DNA of 6,586 bases from positions 1 through 6,586 of the forward strand of contig JAPLMC010000029.1 in the NCBI GenBank assembly GCA_026387215.1, written 5' to 3'. Origin of the DNA: Candidatus Omnitrophota bacterium (GTDB lineage Bacteria > Omnitrophota > Gorgyraeia > Gorgyraeales > Gorgyraeaceae). A model generated the notes under the pieces. That model saw only the letters and a program-made list of their open reading frames with translations, was not told the DNA's origin and ran no database searches. Shown piece after piece: positions 1 to 5,359 of this stretch (positions are counted from its first letter, which is position 1; each line of letters begins with the position of its first letter). A program made the position numbers and the translations under genes.

Positions 1-58
1 ATACAAAAAAACAGCTGTACCAAAATTAAAGATAACAAAATTAGATTAAACTACATAA

Positions 59-93
59 AACTGCGTAGGTTGCCGTAGGCAACCTACGCAGTT
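59..93. repeat. Palindromic element copy 1 (leader hairpin)
   Basis: Perfect inverted repeat. The left arm AACTGCGTAGGTTGCC (59-74) and right arm GGCAACCTACGCAGTT (78-93) form a 16-bp stem around the 3-nt loop GTA. It ends 15 nt before the AGGAGG ribosome-binding site of the first PilZ gene, so it would form a strong hairpin in the mRNA leader if transcription starts upstream. No T-run follows, so it is not a standard intrinsic terminator. It shares GCGTAGGTTGC/GCAACCTACGC with the copy at 3117-3151, and the AGGTTG/CAACCT core with the copy at 1444-1481. Confidence 0.9.
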
Positions 94-108
94 AGGGTGG
101 TTAAGGTT

Positions 109-114
109 AGGAGG
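109..114 (+). promoter_or_regulatory. Ribosome-binding site of first PilZ gene
   Basis: AGGAGG is a full-strength Shine-Dalgarno sequence with a 6-nt spacer to the ATG at 121. It settles the start: the upstream in-frame GTG at 97 has no such site and would place the ribosome-binding site inside the coding region. Confidence 0.85.
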
Positions 115-120
115 ATTAAT

Positions 121-489
121 ATGCGAGAGAAAAGAAGGTTTATAAGGTTTGATATTGCTTTGAAAGTTGCCTATATTGTCCAGAAAGAACTAAAAGCAGA
201 AAAACTTGGCACTACTAAAAATGTCGGAGCTCAAGGCGTACAATTGTTAACCAGCGATAAATTGAGTCCTGGAGATAAGGTTGATCTTAAGATATTTGTG
301 CCGGAAGCGTTGAATCCAGCTCACATGAAAGGTATTGTGATGTGGTCAAGAGATCCAGAGTCTACTAAAAGCCATTCCTACAGCGCTGGCATTGATTTCG
401 GAAAAGTAGAAGAAGACAATAAAAATACTTTCTTAAAATTCTTATGCGATCTTATGTACGCAAAAATAGGGAATAAAAAAGAAGAATGA
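121..489 (+). CDS. PilZ domain protein, second motif degenerate
   Basis: 122-residue, single-domain, probably cytosolic PilZ protein. PilZ domains bind cyclic di-GMP through an RxxxR motif and a (D/N)xSxxG motif. The N-terminus reads EKRRFIRF, giving R5xxxR9. The second motif reads N34-V-G-A-Q-G39, with Gly in place of the usual Ser, so ligand binding may be weakened or lost. The beta-barrel continues through GDKVDLKIFVP (51-61), GIVMWSRDP (71-79) and AGIDF (89-93), and a short helix follows. The ATG at 121 is chosen because AGGAGG lies 6 nt upstream; a GTG at 97 is a weaker alternative. The stop overlaps the M48 peptidase start by 4 nt (ATGA), so the two are probably translationally coupled. 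What the PilZ domain controls cannot be read from the sequence. Family assignment is good; ligand binding is uncertain. Confidence 0.87.
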   Translation: MREKRRFIRFDIALKVAYIVQKELKAEKLGTTKNVGAQGVQLLTSDKLSPGDKVDLKIFVPEALNPAHMKGIVMWSRDPESTKSHSYSAGIDFGKVEEDNKNTFLKFLCDLMYAKIGNKKEE

Positions 490-1427
490 AAATTTCCAGA
501 ATTTTTATAATACCGTTAATTATTGGTTCTCTTTTAATCTCAGGTTGCGCCACAATGTATAATCCTGCAACTGAAAAAAAGGAAATAGTTTTTATTACAA
601 CGCCTATGGAAGTAGCTCTTGGCCAGAATACGGCAATGCAAGTAGCCAAGCAATACGCTTTTATAAAAGATCCTCAGCAGGTTAATAAGGTAACGGAGAT
701 AGGAGAGAAGCTGGCAAAAGTATCAGACAGGACTGACCTTAAGTACCATTTTGCTGTAGTGGAGGATAAGGAAATAAATGCGTTTACAATGCCAGGAGGG
801 TATATTTATATTAATTCAGGACTGCTTGCCATAACAAACGACGATGAACTGGCATGCGTTATAGGCCATGAAATAGGCCATGTTGCTGCAAGGCATATTG
901 CCAAAAAATTGCAGACCCAGTTAGGTTATGATATTTTAATGAATATAGCTCTTCAAAATACAAGCGTAAGACAAATGCAACAAGCAATTGCGGTTACGTT
1001 TAATCTTGTAGAGCTAGGGTACTCAAGAGATGATGAGCTTTTATCAGACAGGCTTGGCGCAAAATATGCTTATAAGGCAGGCTATGATCCTAAAGCAATG
1101 ATAACGTTTTTAAAAAAATTAAAAGAAAAAGATCAAAGCGATATGGGTCCGGTTTTTCTTCGCAGTCACCCATACGCGTCGCAAAGAATTCAGGTGATGG
1201 AAAAAGAAATCCCTGTTATAATATCTAAAGTGGACGCTAAAACTAGTCAGGACATTAGTAGTTCAAACAGCAGTAATGTTAATGAATCGTTTCAAGTTAA
1301 GGCTGCAGCAAAACCTGTGCAAGATGAAGTCTCAAAGTTACCAACTAGAGTTATGTGCAGTAAGTGCCGAAGGATATTCCCGGGAACTGTAAAATTTTGT
1401 CCATATGATGGAACAAAACTCGAGTGA
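486..1427 (+). CDS. M48-family metallopeptidase lipoprotein with C-terminal zinc-ribbon-like tail
   Basis: 313-residue zinc peptidase, predicted to be a lipoprotein facing the periplasm. Residues 1-21 form a type II signal: positive start, hydrophobic core, lipobox LISGC with C21 as the acylated Cys. The zinc site is H128-E-I-G-H132, with the third ligand probably E184 in YSRDDELLSDRLG, the usual M48 layout. NAFTMPGGYIYINSGLL (98-114) and SHPYASQRI (227-235) are further M48 hallmarks. After the catalytic domain comes a Ser/Asn-rich linker (about 247-287), then C291xxC294 and C305PYDG, which looks like a small zinc ribbon with three Cys. M48 lipoproteins such as BepA and LoiP act in outer-membrane protein quality control, and a similar role is inferred here. 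The zinc-ribbon end is not part of those proteins. The start is set by the ATGA overlap with the upstream PilZ gene; AGAAGA just before the ATG is a weak ribosome-binding site. Confidence 0.92.
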   Translation: MKISRIFIIPLIIGSLLISGCATMYNPATEKKEIVFITTPMEVALGQNTAMQVAKQYAFIKDPQQVNKVTEIGEKLAKVSDRTDLKYHFAVVEDKEINAFTMPGGYIYINSGLLAITNDDELACVIGHEIGHVAARHIAKKLQTQLGYDILMNIALQNTSVRQMQQAIAVTFNLVELGYSRDDELLSDRLGAKYAYKAGYDPKAMITFLKKLKEKDQSDMGPVFLRSHPYASQRIQVMEKEIPVIISKVDAKTSQDISSSNSSNVNESFQVKAAAKPVQDEVSKLPTRVMCSKCRRIFPGTVKFCPYDGTKLE

Positions 1428-1443
1428 TTCTAATTCCTTAACC

Positions 1444-1481
1444 AATTTGCACAAGGTTGCTAAAACAACCTTGTGCAAATT
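1444..1481. repeat. Palindromic element copy 2 (between M48 and second PilZ gene)
   Basis: Perfect inverted repeat. The left arm AATTTGCACAAGGTTG (1444-1459) and right arm CAACCTTGTGCAAATT (1466-1481) form a 16-bp stem around the loop CTAAAA. It begins 16 nt after the M48 stop and ends 31 nt before the second PilZ start. The core AGGTTG/CAACCT, the outer AA/TT pair and an A-rich loop match the other two copies, but the middle of the stem differs and differs symmetrically in both arms. No U-tract follows, so intrinsic termination is not clearly indicated. An attenuator or mRNA-stabilising hairpin between cistrons is possible. Confidence 0.88.
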
Positions 1482-1512
1482 AACAGCTGTTTAAAGAAGG
1501 GGGGGGTGTTCT

Positions 1513-1872
1513 ATGCTTGCCGATAGCAATAACAGGCTGTTTGAAAGAGTAAGCGGAGAACTTGCAGTAAGGTACAGTCCTCAGGGAACAGATGCTGAAT
1601 TTTGCTCTACTACAAGAAACATAAGCGGTGGTGGAATAAGAATGCCTCTTTTGAAAAAACTAAAACCAGACACAACGATAGACCTGGAAATATTCAGGAA
1701 TACCATAGATACGGCGTTCAGATGCATGGGCAAAGTGGTATGGGTATGGGATGCTCCGGCAAGCAAAGAAGAAGACCATCTTTTCGAAGCAGGTATAAAA
1801 TTTCTGAATCCAGATCTTTTTTATATCGGGAGACTGATGGAATCTTTAGGAAAAAATAGCATGCTGGTGTAA
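1513..1872 (+). CDS. PilZ domain protein with intact binding motifs
   Basis: 119-residue, single-domain PilZ protein, probably cytosolic. Both cyclic-di-GMP motifs look complete: R8-L-F-E-R12 and, after T33-T-R, N36-I-S38-G-G-G41. The rest follows the PilZ barrel: DTTIDLEIF (53-61), GKVVWVWD (73-80), FEAGIKFLN (91-99) and a C-terminal helix. This contrasts with the first PilZ protein at 121-489, which lacks the Ser. The two could be paralogues with one binding member and one non-binding member, which is an inference. The start ATG follows AAGGGGGGGG with a 6-nt spacer; the eight-G run is unusual in this AT-rich sequence. It lies 85 nt after the M48 gene with a palindromic element between them, so it may be the last gene of the same operon or have its own control. 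Confidence 0.87.
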   Translation: MLADSNNRLFERVSGELAVRYSPQGTDAEFCSTTRNISGGGIRMPLLKKLKPDTTIDLEIFRNTIDTAFRCMGKVVWVWDAPASKEEDHLFEAGIKFLNPDLFYIGRLMESLGKNSMLV

Positions 1873-1944
1873 TAGTATAAAGTTGTTTTAAAAAGCACCT
1901 GAGTTTAAAAAATAATTAGAATTTTCCAACGACCTTTTAATTTT

Positions 1945-2154
1945 ATGATATTACAAAAAAAGCCTAGCTTATTTAAATTACTGGAAATTATTATATTTAT
2001 CATGGTCGGCATCCTTATCATTGTAAATCTCTTGTATATAAAGGAAGCCTATTTTAGCAAGCAGCGCATGATGATAAATGTATTAACTATAATACTTCTT
2101 GTATGGGCAACTGCTTTCTGGTTAGCAGTAATAAAATATTCGGATAAAAAATAG
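1945..2154 (+). CDS. Small two-helix membrane protein, unknown
   Basis: 69-residue protein with no family I recognise. Two hydrophobic stretches stand out: about residues 13-30 (LEIIIFIMVGILIIVNLL) and about 45-63 (NVLTIILLVWATAFWLAVI). They are separated by a polar, basic loop (YIKEAYFSKQRMM), and the ends are Lys-rich. This is the pattern of a small inner-membrane hairpin protein with both ends probably cytoplasmic. No good Shine-Dalgarno sequence precedes the ATG. The stop TAG shares its last base with a GTG that opens the next reading frame, which supports the two being read together. AT-rich DNA often yields spurious hydrophobic frames, so confidence is moderate. Confidence 0.55.
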   Translation: MILQKKPSLFKLLEIIIFIMVGILIIVNLLYIKEAYFSKQRMMINVLTIILLVWATAFWLAVIKYSDKK

Positions 2155-2336
2155 TGCTATTTATATATTATAATATCTCTGGCCTTCGCAATTTTCTATT
2201 TCTTTTGATACCCGTATTGATTCTTTTATTGTTTTACGCAATCTATAATAATTCCAAGGTTCGGCAGTTTGTTTCAACTATTATAGTACTTTATGTCCTA
2301 TGTTTTTTTATATACCTATTTTTTATTCTAAAATAA
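2154..2336 (+). CDS. Small two-helix membrane protein, unknown, coupled to preceding gene
   Basis: 60-residue frame starting at a GTG that overlaps the preceding TAG by one base (TAGTG). It has two hydrophobic segments, about residues 12-30 (RNFLFLLIPVLILLLFYAI) and 40-59 (STIIVLYVLCFFIYLFFILK). They are joined by a short polar loop with Lys and Arg (YNNSKVRQF). The topology repeats that of the 69-residue protein just upstream, so the pair could be a two-part membrane unit. There is no ribosome-binding site of its own, so expression would rely on coupling. It may also be a chance frame in T-rich DNA. No function can be assigned. Confidence 0.42.
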   Translation: MLFIYYNISGLRNFLFLLIPVLILLLFYAIYNNSKVRQFVSTIIVLYVLCFFIYLFFILK

Positions 2337-2376
2337 TCTTCCTCGAAATATGTATGTTAAATATTAGCGCAATACT

Positions 2377-2405
2377 TTGAAAATAATCAGATATATTATT
2401 ATAAA
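2377..2405 (+). promoter_or_regulatory. Candidate promoter of the sugar kinase gene
   Basis: TTGAAA at 2377-2382 and TATAAA at 2400-2405 are separated by 17 nt, a good sigma-70-type match. Transcription would then begin at about 2412, on top of the ATG at 2409. Taken literally this would imply a leaderless or near-leaderless mRNA, which fits the lack of a Shine-Dalgarno sequence. The match could also be chance in AT-rich DNA. Confidence 0.3.
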
Positions 2406-2408
2406 TAT

Positions 2409-3392
2409 ATGACAGTTGACACATTGTTTTTAGGTGGGACATCTATTGATATTATTCAAAATAGACAGAAGGGGAGGGATGCGCTTACTTTTTCTACCTC
2501 CATAGGTGGCTCTATAACTAACTCCTGCATTATTGCAGCTAAATTAGGTCTTAAAATAGGACTTTTAAGTAAAATTGGAAAAGATACCTTAGGCGATTAT
2601 GCAATAGGATTCTTAAAATCCCTAAAGATAGATACTAGTGGCATTATACAGGATTTAAGCATCCGTACGCCACTAGCAATAGCTAAGATAGATAAATCAG
2701 GTATTGCAAAATATGCCTTTTACAAAAACTCTCCAAAAGATTCAGTCGTTCCAATAAAACATGCTCCAGAATATCTTTTAAACACATGCAAAGTTTTTCA
2801 TATTGGTTCGAGTTATTCATATCAGAAAAATACATTTGAGGAGACTTTAAAATTTGTAAAATGCCTTAAAAAAAGAAATGTTTTTATTGTTTATGACCCC
2901 AATATTAGACCAGTAGGTCTTATGGGTAATATTAGCGTAAAAAATAAGGTTTTAAAGCTATTGAAACTGGCTGATTTGGTAAAATTAAGTGAAATAGACC
3001 TGGAATACCTAACTGGCCATAAAAGTCCTGAAAAAGGCTTAAGCAAGCTTGAAAAATCTGTACATTGCCCTATAGTTTTGACATTAGGGCCAAAAGGTTC
3101 GATTTATTACCACCTCAACCGCGTAGGTTGCTTAAAGCAACCTACGCGGTTTATTAAAATCCCAGCTTTTAAAGTCAAAGTAGCTGATACAATAGGCGCA
3201 GGCGACGCTTTTACAGCAGGGCTTATTTACAAATTTATTAAACAAGGAAAAACAAGATTCTTTAGCAATATAAAATCAAACATGATATTCGCCTCAGCAG
3301 TTTCAGCTATAATCTGTACAAAAAAAGGAAGCCACGAAGCCCTAAAGAACACACAGCAAGTAAAATTATTTTTATCCAATCGAACTTCATAA
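2409..3392 (+). CDS. PfkB/ribokinase-family sugar kinase carrying an in-frame palindromic insertion
   Basis: 327-residue kinase of the PfkB (ribokinase/fructokinase/KDG kinase) family, which phosphorylates a sugar or nucleoside with ATP in the cytosol. The substrate-binding N-terminus reads LFLGGTSIDI (6-15) and SIGGSITNSCIIAAKLG (31-47). YDPNIRP (162-168) is typical of fructokinase and KDG-kinase-like members. LTLGPKGS (224-231) precedes the second signature DTIGAGDAF (260-268), with D266 as the expected catalytic base. Residues 237-248 (NRVGCLKQPTRF) are encoded by the palindrome at 3117-3151. The stretch between GPKG and IPAF is about nine residues longer than in E. coli RbsK as I recall it. 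The signature regions are intact on both sides, so the gene is probably functional. There is no Shine-Dalgarno sequence before the ATG, but the first beta strand begins at residue 4, so no later start is possible. The exact substrate is not determined. Confidence 0.92.
   Translation: MTVDTLFLGGTSIDIIQNRQKGRDALTFSTSIGGSITNSCIIAAKLGLKIGLLSKIGKDTLGDYAIGFLKSLKIDTSGIIQDLSIRTPLAIAKIDKSGIAKYAFYKNSPKDSVVPIKHAPEYLLNTCKVFHIGSSYSYQKNTFEETLKFVKCLKKRNVFIVYDPNIRPVGLMGNISVKNKVLKLLKLADLVKLSEIDLEYLTGHKSPEKGLSKLEKSVHCPIVLTLGPKGSIYYHLNRVGCLKQPTRFIKIPAFKVKVADTIGAGDAFTAGLIYKFIKQGKTRFFSNIKSNMIFASAVSAIICTKKGSHEALKNTQQVKLFLSNRTS
3117..3151. repeat. Palindromic element copy 3, inside the kinase coding sequence
   Basis: Perfect inverted repeat. 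The left arm AACCGCGTAGGTTGC (3117-3131) and right arm GCAACCTACGCGGTT (3137-3151) form a 15-bp stem around TTAAA. It starts exactly on a codon boundary (codon 237) and with one following base encodes 12 residues, NRVGCLKQPTRF. Compared with copy 1 at 59-93, a T-A pair in the stem has become C-G in both arms, which is a compensatory change. The frame used has no stop, whereas the next forward frame would meet TAG within the left arm. Confidence 0.93.
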
Positions 3393-3432
3393 GCTATTGT
3401 TTTCATAACATATTGTTGAAATTAGCGATGGG

Positions 3433-3450
3433 TTAATAAATATTTATTAA
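3433..3450. promoter_or_regulatory. AT-only perfect palindrome upstream of the exported PRPP-synthetase-like gene
   Basis: TTAATAAATATTTATTAA is an 18-bp perfect palindrome. It lies 32 nt upstream of the candidate -10 box at 3483, where an operator could sit. In AT-rich DNA such palindromes also arise by chance, and no regulator is identifiable. Confidence 0.25.
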
Positions 3451-3456
3451 AAATCC

Positions 3457-3488
3457 TTGCTTTTGTTTGCCTCTTGTGATAATATAAT
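3457..3488 (+). promoter_or_regulatory. Candidate promoter of the exported PRPP-synthetase-like gene
   Basis: A perfect TATAAT lies at 3483-3488. The closest -35-like hexamer, TTGCTT at 3457-3462, is 20 nt away, which is longer than usual. With TAATAT at 3480-3485 as the -10 the spacing is 17 nt, but the -10 match is weaker. Either reading gives a leader of about 60 nt to the ATG at 3555 and would put the upstream GTG at 3507 only about 12 nt from the transcript start. Confidence 0.35.
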
Positions 3489-3554
3489 AAAAAAGTTGAA
3501 CCATAAGTGCCATGGCTAATCTTGACAAGGAAAGGTTATTTTTTTAGGTATATT

Positions 3555-5228
3555 ATGTTAAAGTTTAAAAAAGCTTTAAATTTAGTTTTATTAATTATTT
3601 TTTTATGCGAGGAAGTTGCACTGGCTGTCCCTGGAAATAACTGTACATTAAGGCCCCCCATGCTATCTAAGTTAACATCAAATGTGCTACCTTCCATAGT
3701 TACTGTAGAAACGGAAGATAATAAAATTATAGAGTTAAAAACAAGCCATTTTCCTGATAAAGAAATATATCTAAGGATTATGAATCCAGGCGTTGTTAAC
3801 GAAGCTTCTGTGATAATTACTTCTTCCTTGAATTCAAGCGAGGATTTGGTGAAAGTGATTATACTCTTAGATGACCTGAAGAGAAATGGCGCAAAGAATA
3901 TTCGCCTTGTTTTAGATAAAGAATATGACATTAAAAATAATCTTGATAGATTGCTGCGTTTTTATTGCGACCAGTTGTTCTGTAATAGTACCGTATCCAG
4001 CGCAACTCCTTTAGAGGCTATAAAAAAGGATGAAGGCCCGCACCTAGTGACCAAGGTGTTTTATGAGCACAGGCGCCTGGAGCAAGATGCTAAAGAAGCG
4101 GCAGATTATATAAATGCCGCATCTGAAAGAATTGAGCTAGTTAAACCAGATGAAAGCCCTTTGAGCTGGAAGGTTAATATCAAGAGTGAGCTGAGAGGTG
4201 AAGACATTATTTTGGTTCATACCACTGAAAATGTTTATGATTTCGCAGAATTGTGGGTTATGCTTATAGCTTTACGTGAGGCAGGCGTGAATACTATTAG
4301 CCTTATTAATACTTACGAAGGTTATTCCAGGCAAGATAAAGAATTTAATCCGGGGGAAGCTGTTAGCGCAGAGACAATGTTAAAAACATTAGATGCCTTG
4401 GTTGATAATCATATGGCTTTGAACGTTCACTATGCCGATAACTCTGGTAAAGTTGAAAACAAATCCGATCCAAACGCGTTTGTTAATAAGTATACTTTAT
4501 ACAATTTGAATGCTTTTGTCCAACTGGCAGAAAACTTATTTGACAGAATAGCTGTATGGTCAGAGAGAAATCTGGCTGAGGAATTAAATAAACATCCTTT
4601 AGTTCTGGTAGGCCCTGATGACGGTGCCTTAGGGTATGCTGAAGAGGCTGCGGAATTATTAAAAAATTATATACAAAAGAAATACGACATAGACATAACA
4701 GTAAATGTAGGCTATATGGATAAAAAAAGAATAAGCGGCAAAGAAGTTCAGATAGAAGGGAGGGTGCTTGGAAAAGATGGTAATTCCATAGCTACTGTTT
4801 CTAATATAAGAGATTGCTGGGTAATGATACTTGATGATGAGACTTCATGGGGAACTACTCTTTTAGCTTCGACTTACGCATTGGTAAGAAAAGCCGGAGT
4901 TGCCTGGTCTAGAGTTTTGACGGGCGTTGTTCATGGCAAGCTTGCCAGAGGGTCGGAGCCATTCATAACCGGGCATAACGAAAACGATATAATAGCAGCG
5001 GTTAAAAATGGCGTAGCTATAGAGCCTAAACAAGAATACGTAAATGAAACAAAAAAACTAATGCCTCCCAGGCTTTTTGTGACCACAAAATCAATAGTTT
5101 TGCCTAAAGATTTCCCTGAGGACCAGCGCGTATCTATAGGCCTTATCGTAGCTCATGCAGCTAAGACGTTTGTAGGTCAAAAGGTCCCGTTGCATGAGCT
5201 TAGAAGACCACAAGTTGAGGCAATATAA
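3555..5228 (+). CDS. Exported PRPP-synthetase-like protein with duplicated N-terminal domain
   Basis: 557 residues from the ATG at 3555, preceded by AGGT with a 5-nt spacer. A GTG at 3507 would add 16 residues ahead of the signal peptide and lacks a ribosome-binding site. Residues 1-24 form a Sec signal (basic KFKK, hydrophobic LNLVLLIIFL, ALA before V25), followed by LRPPM at 32-36. Residues 55-145 resemble the ribose-phosphate pyrophosphokinase N-domain: FPDKE at 66-70, then a stretch like the family's alpha/beta repeat, with the ATP motif lost. Residues 195-302 repeat that layout with more motifs kept: EGYSRQD (R259-Q-D261) and H292 in NVHYAD. The phosphoribosyltransferase-like half has GPDDG (353-357), DKKR (389-392, matching the catalytic loop KRR), and LDDETSWGTT (426-435, matching the PRPP loop DDxxDTxGT but altered). 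The usual enzyme makes PRPP from ribose-5-phosphate and ATP in the cytosol in about 315 residues. Export, duplication and loop changes make activity uncertain; a binding or structural role is possible. Confidence 0.8.
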   Translation: MLKFKKALNLVLLIIFLCEEVALAVPGNNCTLRPPMLSKLTSNVLPSIVTVETEDNKIIELKTSHFPDKEIYLRIMNPGVVNEASVIITSSLNSSEDLVKVIILLDDLKRNGAKNIRLVLDKEYDIKNNLDRLLRFYCDQLFCNSTVSSATPLEAIKKDEGPHLVTKVFYEHRRLEQDAKEAADYINAASERIELVKPDESPLSWKVNIKSELRGEDIILVHTTENVYDFAELWVMLIALREAGVNTISLINTYEGYSRQDKEFNPGEAVSAETMLKTLDALVDNHMALNVHYADNSGKVENKSDPNAFVNKYTLYNLNAFVQLAENLFDRIAVWSERNLAEELNKHPLVLVGPDDGALGYAEEAAELLKNYIQKKYDIDITVNVGYMDKKRISGKEVQIEGRVLGKDGNSIATVSNIRDCWVMILDDETSWGTTLLASTYALVRKAGVAWSRVLTGVVHGKLARGSEPFITGHNENDIIAAVKNGVAIEPKQEYVNETKKLMPPRLFVTTKSIVLPKDFPEDQRVSIGLIVAHAAKTFVGQKVPLHELRRPQVEAI

Positions 5229-5359
5229 AAAGGAAAACATAGTATCTGTCATATTTATGATAAGTTAAAAGATAAAGAATGCTCCTGACGTATTTGCGCC
5301 TTTATAGAACAAGCAATATTGCTGCAAAAATTAAAGAACTCAATAGAATGGGAATATAG

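Noticed and set aside
97..120. Upstream GTG start for the first PilZ gene, adding eight residues
   Set aside because: The AGGAGG ribosome-binding site at 109-114 lies inside this extension and points to the ATG at 121. The added residues precede the normal PilZ N-terminus.
452..649. Minus-strand 65-codon frame
   Set aside because: It overlaps the PilZ end and the start of the M48 lipoprotein, both well supported on the plus strand, and has no recognisable domain.
59..1481. Reading the palindromes at 59-93 and 1444-1481 as intrinsic terminators
   Set aside because: Neither is followed by a T-run, and related copies occur inside a coding sequence.
1581..1859. Frames on both strands inside the second PilZ gene
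   Set aside because: They lie entirely within a gene with clear PilZ motifs, and their compositions do not look like real proteins.
59..3151. Reading the three palindromes as a CRISPR array
   Set aside because: The copies are spaced by kilobases, not regular 30-40 nt spacers, and one lies inside a gene.
3507..3554. GTG start 16 codons upstream of the exported PRPP-synthetase-like protein
   Set aside because: It would bury the signal peptide behind a non-signal extension and lacks a ribosome-binding site. It also lies only about 12 nt past the likely transcription start.
3536..3931. Minus-strand 131-codon frame
   Set aside because: It is antisense to the signal peptide and first domain of the exported protein, with no motif or ribosome-binding site.
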